Positions 42,491 to 51,881 of a stretch of 64,000 nucleotides of DNA are shown piece after piece. Position numbers and translations under genes: made by a program. Location: contig LNDZ01000032.1 in assembly GCA_001464495.1 (NCBI GenBank), positions 1 to 64,000 of the forward strand, read 5' to 3'. Source of the stretch: Betaproteobacteria bacterium Ga0074130. GTDB taxonomy: Bacteria > Pseudomonadota > Gammaproteobacteria > Burkholderiales > Rhodocyclaceae. How positions within the stretch are numbered: position 1 is the first letter of the stretch; each line of letters starts with the position of its first letter. The notes under the pieces were generated by a model, which saw only the letters and a program-made list of their open reading frames with translations, ran no database searches and was not told the DNA's origin.

Positions 42491-43588
42491 ATGCAAACGT
42501 CTACAATCAACTTTGATCGCTTTAATGTTCTTGCCGATGAGGATGCCCATGCGCGCATACGTGCCGCTCGGGCTAAGCTCGGCGGGAGGGCAGTGTTACT
42601 TTGCCACCATTATCAACGCGCAGACGTTTATCAATACGCTGACCTCACTGGAGATTCGCTTAAGTTATCTCGCCTAGCGGGAGAAACGAGTGCCGAATAC
42701 ATTGTTTTTTGTGGTGTCCACTTCATGGCTGAAGTGGCCGACATCATGACACCGGATACTCAAATTGCAATCCTGCCCGATCTGGCTGCTGGATGTTCCA
42801 TGGCAGACATGGCTAGCTTGGCCAAGGTTGAGCGCTGCTGGCGCGAGTTGTCCGAGGTGCTGAACCCCGACGAGATGATCACGCCGATCACCTATATCAA
42901 CTCAGCGGCTGATCTGAAGGCCTTCTGCGGTGATCATGGTGGGATCGTTTGCACCTCAACCAACGCCAAGACCATCTTGTCCTGGGCCATGGAGCGACGC
43001 GAAAAGGTGTTGTTTTTCCCTGACCAGCATCTCGGTCGCTGGAGTGGTCACCAGATGGGCATTGCACTGGAAGACATGCAAGTGTGGGACCCCGACCAAG
43101 AGATGGGCGGGCTCACCCCGGAGCAAATCAAGAAAGCCAAAATCCTGCTGTGGAAGGGGCATTGCTCTGTCCACCAGATGTTCCAGCCCGGCCATATTCT
43201 CAAGTGGCGCAATCAACATCCGGATGGCTTCGTCATCTCGCACCCGGAATCCAGCTTCGAAGTGTGCAAGCAATCTGACTATGTCGGTTCGACCGAATAC
43301 ATCATCAAGATCGTCAAGGAAGCCGCACCGAACACCAAGTGGTTGGTCGGCACTGAGTTAAATCTGGTCAGCCGTCTGGCAGAAGAAGTGAAGCACGAAG
43401 GTAAGCTGGTGCAGTTTATGGCGCCAACCGTCTGCATGTGCTCAACCATGCAGCGTATCGATCCCCAGCATCTCGCTTGGACGCTGGAAAACCTTGCTGC
43501 GGGCAATGTGGTCAATCAGATCAAGGTGCCTGCGCACGAGGCAGCATCGGCCAAGGTGGCGTTGGATCGGATGCTGGCGATTTCCTGA
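42491..43588 (+). CDS. nadA: Quinolinate synthase
   Basis: 365 residues. The cluster-binding cysteines are in DLAAGCSMAD, a middle WKGHCSVH segment and near the C terminus in APTVCMCSTMQRI. CHHYQRADVYQYADLTGDS is the N-terminal signature. A 4Fe-4S enzyme that condenses iminoaspartate with dihydroxyacetone phosphate in NAD synthesis. nadB and nadC are not in the window. Confidence 0.96.
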   Translation: MQTSTINFDRFNVLADEDAHARIRAARAKLGGRAVLLCHHYQRADVYQYADLTGDSLKLSRLAGETSAEYIVFCGVHFMAEVADIMTPDTQIAILPDLAAGCSMADMASLAKVERCWRELSEVLNPDEMITPITYINSAADLKAFCGDHGGIVCTSTNAKTILSWAMERREKVLFFPDQHLGRWSGHQMGIALEDMQVWDPDQEMGGLTPEQIKKAKILLWKGHCSVHQMFQPGHILKWRNQHPDGFVISHPESSFEVCKQSDYVGSTEYIIKIVKEAAPNTKWLVGTELNLVSRLAEEVKHEGKLVQFMAPTVCMCSTMQRIDPQHLAWTLENLAAGNVVNQIKVPAHEAASAKVALDRMLAIS

Positions 43589-43589
43589 A

Positions 43590-44360
43590 CTAACCCAGCG
43601 CTACTGTCTCAACAGGCGGTAGCGCACTGCCACTCTCGTCCTTAAGATCCACGCCGCTACGTCCGAGTTTGCGTGCGCCGGCCATCAGCCAAGCCAGCTT
43701 ATGTGCGGCTTCCGTGTAGCTCAGGCCTTCGGGTCGCACATTTGAGATGCAATTGCGGTTGGCATCGGAGAGGCCTGGCTTGGGATCGTGGGTCAGATAT
43801 AAGCCCAGGCTGTTTGGCGATGACAAACCGGGGCGTTCGCCGATCATCATGACAATCTGACGCGCACCCAGCAGGTGGCCGATTTCGTCACCAAGGGCCA
43901 CCCGTGCTTGGGTTGCGATGACGATAGGTGACTTATCCAGTTCAGGCAGTAATGGCCGCAAGGCTTCCAGCAAGGGCATCGCATGTTCTGCGGCCAGTGA
44001 TGACAGACCATCGGCAACGACGAAGACATATTCAGGGGGGCGATCAGGCGCATTCGCTGCGAGCAGTGTGCGGCTAGTGTCACTGAGCTTGCGTCCCCAA
44101 TCCGGGCGTCGCAGATACGTGGCTCGGTCGACCGCCGCGCTGCTGACGGTATGGACAGGAAAGCCTCGGGCACTGAGTTCGGTATGCAGCGTGAGCACGT
44201 CCAGCGGTAGATGAACCGCATCACGCGCTTGTGCGTGCGCCAAGGAAAAGTTCAGCACTTCGCGCGTGGGCAGGCTGACACCCGAGCGACCCAATGCAAT
44301 GCGCGCCTGCGTGAATTGGCGAGCACTGCTCCATACATCCGGCGTGACGATGCTGCTCAT
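43590..44360 (-). CDS. eutC: Ethanolamine ammonia-lyase small subunit
   Basis: 256 residues. The conserved ARIALGRSGVSLPTREVLNFSLAHAQARDAV, ADGLSSLAAEHA and MMIGERPGLSSPNSLGLYLT motifs are those of EutC. With EutB it forms the adenosylcobalamin enzyme that splits ethanolamine to acetaldehyde and ammonia. It begins one base after the eutB stop. Confidence 0.96.
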   Translation of the reverse strand: MSSIVTPDVWSSARQFTQARIALGRSGVSLPTREVLNFSLAHAQARDAVHLPLDVLTLHTELSARGFPVHTVSSAAVDRATYLRRPDWGRKLSDTSRTLLAANAPDRPPEYVFVVADGLSSLAAEHAMPLLEALRPLLPELDKSPIVIATQARVALGDEIGHLLGARQIVMMIGERPGLSSPNSLGLYLTHDPKPGLSDANRNCISNVRPEGLSYTEAAHKLAWLMAGARKLGRSGVDLKDESGSALPPVETVALG

Positions 44361-44361
44361 A

Positions 44362-45747
44362 TCAGAACCCCGCAGCCAGCCCCAGCAGGGGCTGTGTGTC
44401 TTCGCGTTGAGCTATCAACTCACCGCGTGTGTTGGTGATGCCCATGCGTTCCAACCACTCTTCAAACTCAGGGGCGCGACGCTTGCCCAGTACGCGGCGG
44501 AGATACAGCGCATCGTGGAATGAGGTGCTTTGGTAATTGAGCATGATGTCATCTGCGCCTGGAATACCCATGATGAAGTTAATGCCAGCCGTACCGAGCA
44601 GGGTGAGCAAGTTGTCCATGTCGTCTTGGTCAGCTTCCGCGTGATTGGTGTAGCAAATGTCACAGCCCATCGGTAGGCCGAGGAGCTTGCCGCAGAAGTG
44701 ATCTTCAAGGCCGGCGCGAATGATCTGCTTGCCGTCGTAAAGATATTCGGGGCCGATAAAGCCAACCACGGTGTTCACAAGGAACGGATCGAACTTGCGC
44801 GCAACTGCATAGGCGCGTGTTTCCAGCGTCTGTTGATCGACACCGTGGTGGCCGTTGGCCGACAATGCACTACCCTGGCCGGTTTCGAAATACATGACGT
44901 TATTGCCAACGGTGCCGCGCTTGAGTGAGCGCGCCGCATCGCAGGCCTCACCGAGCATGCTGAGGTTGATGCCAAAACTCTTGTTGGTGATTTCCGTCCC
45001 TGCAATCGACTGAAATACCAAATCGACTGGCATGCCTTGTTCAATGGCCTGAATCGTATTGGTGACATGCGTGAGCACACAACTCTGCATCGGCACTTCA
45101 TAGCGGCGCCGCAAATCGTCTATCAGGTGGAGGAGCTTGCCAATGGCGACGAGATTGTCGGTCGCTGGATTAATGCCGATCATGGCATCGCCACTGCCGT
45201 AGAGCAGACCATCAAGGATGGAGGCGGCCACACCCTTGGCATCATCCGTCGGGTGATTCGGTTGCAAGCGCACCGACATGCGACCGGGCAGGCCAACCGT
45301 CGTGCGGAAGCGCGTAATGACGCTACATTTGCTGGCAATCAGAATCAGATCCTGATTCCTCATCAGCTTGCTGACGGCAGCAACCATTTCGGGCGTGAGC
45401 CCCGGCGCGAGTGATGACAGCGTTGCCGCATCCGTGCTGTCTGCCAGCAGCCAATCGCGAAACTCACCCACCGTCAAACTGGAGATGACCGCAAAGGCTT
45501 GCGTGTCGTGACTGTCGATAATCAGCCGCGTGACATCGTCAATCTCGTACGGGACAACCGCTTCATTCAGAAAGTGCGTGAGCGGCACATCGGCCAGTGC
45601 CAGGCGGGCCGCCATGCGTTCCTCTTCCGTTGCCGCTGCCACGCCGGCCAGCATGTCGCCCGAACGGGCGGGGCTGGCTTTGGCGAGCAGCGTCTTCAGA
45701 TCGGCGAAGACATGGCGACGGGCGCCAACGGTATAGCTGAATGTCAT
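44362..45747 (-). CDS. eutB: Ethanolamine ammonia-lyase large subunit
   Basis: 461 residues, full length. LPGRMSVRLQPNHPTDDAKGVAASILDGLLYGSGDAMIGINPATD is partly shown here by its ends (LPGRMSVRLQPNHP and GDAMIGINPATD), together with CDICYTNHAEADQDDMDNLL and the ETGQGSALSA segment; these carry the substrate and cofactor contacts. Its ATG overlaps the permease stop by four bases. No shell-protein genes are nearby, so this is the microcompartment-free form. Confidence 0.97.
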   Translation of the reverse strand: MTFSYTVGARRHVFADLKTLLAKASPARSGDMLAGVAAATEEERMAARLALADVPLTHFLNEAVVPYEIDDVTRLIIDSHDTQAFAVISSLTVGEFRDWLLADSTDAATLSSLAPGLTPEMVAAVSKLMRNQDLILIASKCSVITRFRTTVGLPGRMSVRLQPNHPTDDAKGVAASILDGLLYGSGDAMIGINPATDNLVAIGKLLHLIDDLRRRYEVPMQSCVLTHVTNTIQAIEQGMPVDLVFQSIAGTEITNKSFGINLSMLGEACDAARSLKRGTVGNNVMYFETGQGSALSANGHHGVDQQTLETRAYAVARKFDPFLVNTVVGFIGPEYLYDGKQIIRAGLEDHFCGKLLGLPMGCDICYTNHAEADQDDMDNLLTLLGTAGINFIMGIPGADDIMLNYQSTSFHDALYLRRVLGKRRAPEFEEWLERMGITNTRGELIAQREDTQPLLGLAAGF

Positions 45748-47129
45748 TCAGTCACCGCAGCCAGACTGGCATCAAAGGCTACGTTATCGCGGGTATGGCG
45801 GGTCAGGTGGAAGCACAGCAGACCGAATGCCAGAATACCGAGGAACACTCCAGCCAGCATCAGGTTGAACCAGATTACCGTTGTTAGGGCGATCAATGCG
45901 CCACCAAGTGCGATGGCCGGGAACACAGGATAGAAAGGCGTACGGTAGGTGCGCACCAAGTTTGGCTCGCTCTTACGCAGCTTGAACAGTGCCGCCATGC
46001 TCATGATGTACATCAGCAGCGCACCGAACACCGACATGGTGACGATGTTTGCGGTGAGGGTTTGCCCGCCAAACTGCAGCAGTTCATCGCTGAATATGGC
46101 TGCGATACCAATCAGACCACCAGCAATAATGGCGCGGTGCGGGGTTTTGAACTTGGGATGGACAGCACCCAGCCAGCCCGGCAGATAACCCGCACGTGCC
46201 TGCGCGTAGATTTGGCGGGAGTAGCCGAGGATGATGCCGTGGAAAGAGGCCACCAAGCCAAACAGGCCCAGCCACACCAGCATATGCAACCAGCCACTGC
46301 TTTCACCCACAATCATCTTCATGGCTTGTGGCAATGGGTCGTTAATGTTTGCCAATGCCTTCCAGTCGCCAGCACCGCCGGCAAACACCATCACCCCAAT
46401 TGCGAGGACAACTAGCGTCAAGATGCCCGTGGTGTAGGCAATCGGAATCGAGCGCTTCGGATCCTTGGCTTCTTCGGCAGCCATGGCGACGCCTTCAATG
46501 GCGAGGAAGAACCAGATCGCAAACGGGATAGCCGCAAACATGCCGGCAATAGAGGCCATAGAGAAGTTGCTCTCGCCCGCCCAGCCGTCCTTGGCGAAGT
46601 TGGCGAAGGAGAAGCCAGGTGCAACCACGCCCATGAACACGAGTAGTTCGAAGATCGCGATCACCGTGACAAACAACTCAAAAGTGGCAGCAATGCGCAC
46701 ACCGACGATGTTGAGTCCCATGAAAACGATGTAGGCGCCGACAGCTGCGGTCTTGGGGTCGAGTCCCGGAAACTGCACATTTAGGTAAGCGCCAATTGCC
46801 AGTGAGATCGCGGGCGGCGCAAAGACAAACTCAATCAGTGTTGCCATGCCGGCAATGAAGCCACCGGTCGGCCCGAAGGCACGGTAGCTGTAGGCAAACG
46901 GCCCGCCTGCATGTGGAATGCTGGTGGAGAGCTCGGTAAAGCTGAAAATAAAGGTGGTGTACATCAGTGCTACCGCGATGGTGGTGACCAGGAACCCCAA
47001 CGTTCCTGCTGTTGCCCAACCAAAGCTCCAACCAAAATACTCGCCTGAGATAACCAGACCAACGGCAATCCCCCATAACTGCCAAGTGCCCAGGCTTTTG
47101 ACCAGGCTGTGCTGTGATTCATTACTCAT
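45744..47129 (-). CDS. eat: Ethanolamine permease (APC superfamily)
   Basis: 461 residues from the ATG at 47129 with AGGGG upstream. About twelve membrane segments are visible. The N-terminal GTWQLWGIAVGLVISGEYFGWSFGWATAG and FLAIEGVAMAAEEAKDPKRSIPIA are typical of APC amine permeases and close to ethanolamine permeases. Context with eutBC fixes the substrate. First gene of permease-eutB-eutC. Confidence 0.9.
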   Translation of the reverse strand: MSNESQHSLVKSLGTWQLWGIAVGLVISGEYFGWSFGWATAGTLGFLVTTIAVALMYTTFIFSFTELSTSIPHAGGPFAYSYRAFGPTGGFIAGMATLIEFVFAPPAISLAIGAYLNVQFPGLDPKTAAVGAYIVFMGLNIVGVRIAATFELFVTVIAIFELLVFMGVVAPGFSFANFAKDGWAGESNFSMASIAGMFAAIPFAIWFFLAIEGVAMAAEEAKDPKRSIPIAYTTGILTLVVLAIGVMVFAGGAGDWKALANINDPLPQAMKMIVGESSGWLHMLVWLGLFGLVASFHGIILGYSRQIYAQARAGYLPGWLGAVHPKFKTPHRAIIAGGLIGIAAIFSDELLQFGGQTLTANIVTMSVFGALLMYIMSMAALFKLRKSEPNLVRTYRTPFYPVFPAIALGGALIALTTVIWFNLMLAGVFLGILAFGLLCFHLTRHTRDNVAFDASLAAVTE

Positions 47130-47238
47130 GGATATCCCCTTGATGACATGACGCCCCACGGATCACGCGGGGTTCTGAAATCATCTTGCGCCAGCCTCCG
47201 TGCCGCTGACTATCCCTTTTCAGCACAATTTGTCGCGT

Positions 47239-47255
47239 TGCACCATTGAGGTGCT
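47239..47255. promoter_or_regulatory. NtrC-type enhancer site in the ethanolamine control region
   Basis: TGCACC-ATTGA-GGTGCT matches TGCACC-N5-GGTGCA at all but the last base. It lies between the divergent permease and regulator genes, about 138 bp upstream of the predicted regulator start. Confidence 0.75.
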
Positions 47256-47358
47256 GAATTTGTGTAAATGCCCTGTTGTGGAGACCGGGTTGAGGCCATT
47301 TCCGCAGTGTTGTGGTGTCAGGCCAAGTGCTGCAAGGCCTTGAGCGATTTGGCGAAAG

Positions 47359-47374
47359 TGGTATGTGAGTTGCT
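47359..47374 (+). promoter_or_regulatory. Sigma-54 promoter of the AraC-type ethanolamine regulator
   Basis: TGGTATG-TGAG-TTGCT matches TGGCACG-N4-TTGCW with two C-to-T changes and exact -24/-12 spacing. The start would be near 47385, 23 bases before the ATG. Confidence 0.7.
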
Positions 47375-47407
47375 TATAGGGAAGGAAGTCTTCGCTGGAG
47401 CCTCTCC

Positions 47408-48394
47408 ATGCCATCTTCCCCACTCGCTCACACTGCTGCTCCCTATGTGCCCTTGTTGCGCAGGGTCGAGGCGCATGATGCCGGCGCGCATGCCGCGAAC
47501 CTGAGTCAGTGGGATCAGCTCTACGATCAACTGTCTCCGGGACAGTTTGAAGGGCAGGTCACCGAGTTGTGGTTGCCGCAATCGCAGGTGTTTGTCGAAA
47601 CCGCGAATCAGTCTTTACGGCAGAGTTGCGCGGCCTGGGATAACTCGCTGTGGTTTGGGATTCCAGCACCGCGAGCGGGTGTGATGTCTTGGAGCGGGCG
47701 CGAATTGCCCGCGAACGCGATTTGTATCAGCGAAGGTGGGAATGAATTTGAGCTGCTGACTGCGCCTAACTTCAATCTGTTTGGCATTGTTGTTGAGCGT
47801 GAGGCTTTTGGCGCCTATCTTGAAGCAACCGGACAGCGCTCGCTTGATGATTTATTGCGTGTTCGGGATGTGTTGTCGCTGCCACTCGATCTCAAGCTGG
47901 ATGTGTGCAACAAGCTCTCGGACATTTTGCTTGATGCTGACCGTTATTTTCCACACGCTAGCACCGGTGATGGCATCGCTTTGCAAGGGCGTATTTTTGC
48001 AAGTCTTGCGCGCTTGCTGAGTGGCGAACGCACTGACACCGCACCTGTCTCGCGTCGAGACTCACGTCAAACCTATCGACACCCCGCGCTTGAACAGCTG
48101 CGTGTGCGCATCCTGCAACAGCCTGGCGAGCATGTATCAATCGATGAGTTGTGTGCAAGCTTTCATCTCAGTCGCCGCGCCTTACAGAACTACTTTGAAG
48201 AAGCGACTGGCTTAGCCCCGCTGGCCTATATGCGCGCGCTTCGCCTCAATGGTGTTCGCCGGGCGCTGCTGAATGAGACCGGGACCGTATCTGAGATCGC
48301 CTATGCTTGGGGCTTTAACCACCTAGGCAAATTCGCCCATCAATATGCCGCCATGTTCGGCGAGCTGCCCTCACAGACACGCGGCCGTCACTAA
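47408..48394 (+). CDS. AraC-family regulator, likely activator of ethanolamine genes
   Basis: 328 residues. The N-terminal about 220 residues form an effector domain resembling EutR-type regulators (ELWLPQSQVFVETANQSLRQS). The C-terminal AraC double HTH has the LSRRALQNYFEEATGLAPLAYMRALRLNGVRRAL and IAYAWGFNHLGKFAHQY hallmarks. It is divergent from the permease-eutBC operon. Its own promoter appears to need sigma-54 and NtrC, linking induction to nitrogen limitation. GGAG lies seven bases before the ATG. Confidence 0.87.
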   Translation: MPSSPLAHTAAPYVPLLRRVEAHDAGAHAANLSQWDQLYDQLSPGQFEGQVTELWLPQSQVFVETANQSLRQSCAAWDNSLWFGIPAPRAGVMSWSGRELPANAICISEGGNEFELLTAPNFNLFGIVVEREAFGAYLEATGQRSLDDLLRVRDVLSLPLDLKLDVCNKLSDILLDADRYFPHASTGDGIALQGRIFASLARLLSGERTDTAPVSRRDSRQTYRHPALEQLRVRILQQPGEHVSIDELCASFHLSRRALQNYFEEATGLAPLAYMRALRLNGVRRALLNETGTVSEIAYAWGFNHLGKFAHQYAAMFGELPSQTRGRH

Positions 48395-48396
48395 CT

Positions 48397-49281
48397 CTAT
48401 TTTTTGCGCGCGCGCGGATGCGCTTGGTCGTAGACCTTGGCTAGATGCTGGAAGTCGAGATGGGTATAAATTTGTGTCGTGCTGATGTTGCTGTGCCCGA
48501 GCAGCTCTTGCACCGCGCGCAGATCACCTGACGATTGCAGCAGGTGAGAAGCAAAAGAGTGGCGCAGCATGTGCGGATGCACATGGACGCCGAGTCCTTG
48601 TTTTTGTGCCCAACGGGACAGGCGACGCGCGATGCTGGTTGTGGAGAGTCGAGTGCCGGTGCGATTGACGAACAGCGCCTTCTCTCCCGCCTTGGCGATG
48701 GCGGCGCGTTCCTGAATCCAGTCGAGTAAAGCTTCCTTGGCTTTGCCTCCGATGGGCACCGTTCGGGTCTTGTTACGTTTACCGAGCACGGTGACTTCGT
48801 TTTCTTTCAGGTCGAAATTGGCACCGATATCTAGACTGGCAAGTTCGGACAGGCGTAGCCCTGATGAATAGAGCAGCTCTGCCATCGCGCGGTCACGGTT
48901 TTCCAGTGCATCGTCTGGCTCACCATCGAGCAGCGCATTGGCTTGATCGGCGCCCAGGGCCTTGGGCAGATTGCGTGGCTGTTTGGGGGCGCGAAGGCCA
49001 TCACAGGGGTTGCGTGTAATGGCGCTGCGCTTGGCCAGCCAGCGGTAGTAGGCACGCCAGGCGGAGAGTGTGCGTGCGATTGAACGTGGCGCCAGCCCCT
49101 CGCCATGCAGCTTCATCAATAACCGTTTGAGTTGCGGTGGTGCGATCTGTTCTGGCGCGGTTGCAGGCGTTAGCGTCTGCAAGTGCTGCAGATCACGCCG
49201 ATAGGCAGTCAGCGTGTGTGGGCTGGCGAGCCGCTGATGCTCGAGTTCGGCGAGAAAGTTTTCAATGCTGCTCGCCGACAT
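48397..49281 (-). CDS. xerC: Tyrosine recombinase XerC
   Basis: 294 residues from the ATG at 49281 (MSASSIENFLAELEHQRLAS). Catalytic residues are visible: Arg in SSGLRLSELASLD, His-x-x-Arg in HMLRHSFASHLL, His in LGHSNISTTQ and Tyr in IYTHLDF. With XerD it resolves chromosome dimers at dif. The DUF484-xerC order is the usual one, so this is the housekeeping enzyme rather than a mobile-element integrase. Confidence 0.95.
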   Translation of the reverse strand: MSASSIENFLAELEHQRLASPHTLTAYRRDLQHLQTLTPATAPEQIAPPQLKRLLMKLHGEGLAPRSIARTLSAWRAYYRWLAKRSAITRNPCDGLRAPKQPRNLPKALGADQANALLDGEPDDALENRDRAMAELLYSSGLRLSELASLDIGANFDLKENEVTVLGKRNKTRTVPIGGKAKEALLDWIQERAAIAKAGEKALFVNRTGTRLSTTSIARRLSRWAQKQGLGVHVHPHMLRHSFASHLLQSSGDLRAVQELLGHSNISTTQIYTHLDFQHLAKVYDQAHPRARKK

Positions 49282-49300
49282 ATCGTTTACTCGACCAAGC

Positions 49301-49975
49301 TTACTCAACAACCCGCAGCAGGGCGGCAGCGGCGAGGTCGCCAATACGTTCGAGATAAAGCGTGCCCATATCCGCGTAGAAGCGTCGTACATCCTCAGAG
49401 GCGAATAACAGCACGCCAAAGCAAGCGCCCTCATGCGTGGTGCCATGCGTGCTAGGTTCCCGCAGGGGTACCTGAGCGACAGAGCGCACATGTTCATCAA
49501 ACCAGCCAGCGACTTCCTGACCCGCAATGGCACCGCAGTAGGGGTGGGTCATGGCGCCAACCTGTGCTTTGAGCACATCAGCTACTGGTGCGAACTCAGG
49601 CGCACCGCCGCTGCCGACACCCCATAGACGGACCAGCACGTGAGGAACCGCGAAGTTGTTGCCGATATGGTCGTAGATGGTGGCAACAGCGCTGGCTAAA
49701 TCTTTTGCACCCAGCAGGGCGACACCGAGCCGGTGTACCTTTTCCGAGATGATGTCGTTTTCTTCACCGAAGCCGATCAGTTCGGACATCTTGCCCTCAA
49801 GCTGGCGCGATTTGTCGCGCAGGATGCCGATCTGGCGTTCGGTGATGGAGATGGCCTTGCCGCCGTGGGGGCTGGGAATATGCACATGGGCCAGCAGGTC
49901 CGCATAGTGCTCAAAAAATTCCGGATGGCTTTGCAGGTAGCGCGCGACTTCGTTGGGATCGAATTGAGTGGTCAT
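49301..49975 (-). CDS. DUF484 family protein
   Basis: 224 residues. The start VARYLQSHPEFFEHYADLLAHVHIPSPHGG is the DUF484 signature, followed by a short coiled coil and a GAF-like fold (GVLLFASEDVRRFYADMGTLYLERIGDLA). Conserved between dapF and xerC; function unknown. Confidence 0.92.
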   Translation of the reverse strand: MTTQFDPNEVARYLQSHPEFFEHYADLLAHVHIPSPHGGKAISITERQIGILRDKSRQLEGKMSELIGFGEENDIISEKVHRLGVALLGAKDLASAVATIYDHIGNNFAVPHVLVRLWGVGSGGAPEFAPVADVLKAQVGAMTHPYCGAIAGQEVAGWFDEHVRSVAQVPLREPSTHGTTHEGACFGVLLFASEDVRRFYADMGTLYLERIGDLAAAALLRVVE

Positions 49976-49995
49976 GATGTAGGTCGTCAGCAGAG

Positions 49996-50847
49996 TTAGT
50001 CGTTAGCGTCAGGAATTTCGATGGTGCCAGTGAAAACGGTGACAGCGGGGCCGGTCATCATGACTGAGTGGCCATCGCCTGCCCAAGCAATCGACAGGTC
50101 GCCACCGTGGGTAGTGACGCGCACCGGACTGTCGAGCAAGCCCCGGCGAATGCCCGCTACGACTGCGGCGCACGCCCCTGTACCACAGGCTAGCGTTTCG
50201 CCCGCGCCGCGCTCATACACGCGTAGATGAATGGTGTTGCGGCTATCCACCTGCATGAAGCCGGCATTCACACGCTTAGGGAAGCGCGGGTGTGATTCGA
50301 TGACCGGGCCGTCGATATGCACCGGGAACGCTTCAGCATCGGGGACGACCTGCACTGCATGCGGGTTGCCCATCGAGACAACGCTGATATCGATAGACTT
50401 ACCGTTCACGTCCAATGCGTGAAGCACCGTCTCAGAATCGCTGATGAAGGGAATTTCATCCGGTTGGAAGTGGGGCTCACCCATGTCCACGGTGACCTCA
50501 CCGCTCTCTTCCAGTGTCAGTGTCAGCACGCCGCATTGTGTTTCCACCTTGATGGCGCGTTTGTCGCTCAGGTGCTCGTCATGCACGAAGCGGACAAAGC
50601 AACGTGCGCCATTGCCGCATTGCTCAACTTCGCCGCCATCGGCATTGAAGATGCGATAGCGGAAATCCACATCCGGTCGTGTTGGCTTCTGGACAATCAA
50701 AATCTGGTCGCAGCCAACGCCGAAGTGTCGGTCTGCCAAAAACTTGGCTTGGGCTGGACTCAACTTTGCAAGGGCAGCATTGCGTACTGCGTCGAGTACG
50801 ACGAAGTCGTTGCCGAGTCCTTGCATCTTGGAAAACTTGAGTTTCAT
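49996..50847 (-). CDS. dapF: Diaminopimelate epimerase
   Basis: 283 residues. Both active-site cysteines are present, in [10 protein letters not shown] and [11 protein letters not shown]. It converts LL- to meso-diaminopimelate for lysine and peptidoglycan. It precedes DUF484-xerC with a 20-bp gap, as in many proteobacteria. Confidence 0.97.
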   Translation of the reverse strand: MKLKFSKMQGLGNDFVVLDAVRNAALAKLSPAQAKFLADRHFGVGCDQILIVQKPTRPDVDFRYRIFNADGGEVEQCGNGARCFVRFVHDEHLSDKRAIKVETQCGVLTLTLEESGEVTVDMGEPHFQPDEIPFISDSETVLHALDVNGKSIDISVVSMGNPHAVQVVPDAEAFPVHIDGPVIESHPRFPKRVNAGFMQVDSRNTIHLRVYERGAGETLACGTGACAAVVAGIRRGLLDSPVRVTTHGGDLSIAWAGDGHSVMMTGPAVTVFTGTIEIPDAND

Positions 50848-51002
50848 ATCAATCTATCTTTATGGCAGCCGAAAAATGGCGCCATGGGGTTCAGTCATCA
50901 ATATCTAGCCTGCACAGCGCTAGCTTATGCGGATAAATCCTACTCCGCTCCGGCGATAGGCAAAAGCTCGATTGGGTGAGCTATAGCTAGCCATTTGCGG
51001 CC
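50848..51002. other. Intergenic gap before dapF
   Basis: 155 bases holding the dapF promoter region and the end of the acyltransferase gene. I see no RNA structure or clear operator. Confidence 0.4.
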
Positions 51003-51881
51003 TTAGTACATGCTAGCTTCGCCTTCAGGACGGGTCTTGAAGCGTTTATGTACCCAGTAATACTGGGCTGGCATCCGTAAAACCTCAGCCTCGATGAAGG
51101 CATTCATGCGGCGCGTATCTGCCTCGATATCTGTGCTGGGAAAGTTGTCCCAGGCTGGGCCAATGCGTGTCACGTAGCCTTGCCCGCCGGGCAGCATCTC
51201 CGTGACACAGGCATGTACGCGCGCGCCGGTGAGTGCGGCAATGCGCGGCAGCCCAGTGATGGTGGCGGCAGGCACCCCAAAGAAGGAGACGAATACGGCA
51301 TCGCGCGGACCGTAATCCATGTCCGGCAGATAGTAGAACGGTCGATGTTCTCGCAGTGCTTTGACGGTGGAGCGCACGCCATCCTGTCGCGAGAGCAGCC
51401 GCTGAGCGCCGAAGCGACTGCGCCCGTGATACAGCAGTTGATCAAAGGCTTGGCTTTTTTGTCGCGCATAGATGCTAACAATGTCGAAGTCCATGGTCAC
51501 GCGCGTGCCACCCAAGTCGAGGCCCACAAAGTGCGGTGCGAGCAAGATCACGGGGGCATCGCTGCTACGGCTGCCTACAGGCGCAATATGTTCGATACCT
51601 TCAATCCGCAGCAAGCGCCGTAGCCGTGCTTCGCTCGCCCACCATACAAGGCCGCGTTCGAGCAGGCTGCGCCCTACCAAGGCGATATGTTCGTGTGCCA
51701 GCGCCGTGCGTTCACCTTCGCTCATCGTGGGGAAGCACAGGCGCAGATTGGTCTGCACGATATGCCGGCGTTCGGGCACAGCCCAATAGAGCAGATGGCC
51801 AAGCCCTCGGCCAACCAACGCTAGCAGCGGTAGTGGCAGCCAGTGCAGCAGCCACATGCAGAAAATCCCAATGCGGCTCAT
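51003..51881 (-). CDS. LpxL/HtrB-family acyltransferase (second of pair)
   Basis: 292 residues. One N-terminal membrane segment is followed by the acyltransferase motif HFVGLDLGG (H-x4-D) and the downstream DMDYGPRDAVFVSFFGVPAA segment seen in lipid A late acyltransferases. It should add a secondary acyl chain to lipid A at the inner-membrane inner face. Its ATG overlaps the stop of the paralogue upstream by four bases. Confidence 0.9.
   Translation of the reverse strand: MSRIGIFCMWLLHWLPLPLLALVGRGLGHLLYWAVPERRHIVQTNLRLCFPTMSEGERTALAHEHIALVGRSLLERGLVWWASEARLRRLLRIEGIEHIAPVGSRSSDAPVILLAPHFVGLDLGGTRVTMDFDIVSIYARQKSQAFDQLLYHGRSRFGAQRLLSRQDGVRSTVKALREHRPFYYLPDMDYGPRDAVFVSFFGVPAATITGLPRIAALTGARVHACVTEMLPGGQGYVTRIGPAWDNFPSTDIEADTRRMNAFIEAEVLRMPAQYYWVHKRFKTRPEGEASMY

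Noticed and set aside
47191..47216. A sigma-54 element reading toward the ethanolamine permease
   Set aside because: Only the GG and GC pairs match at correct spacing; the rest of both boxes is poor, so I do not claim one for this direction.
48397..49281. The tyrosine recombinase as a mobile-element integrase, possibly acting on the cassette
   Set aside because: Its place after dapF-DUF484 is the conserved position of housekeeping xerC and it is 20 kb from the cassette.
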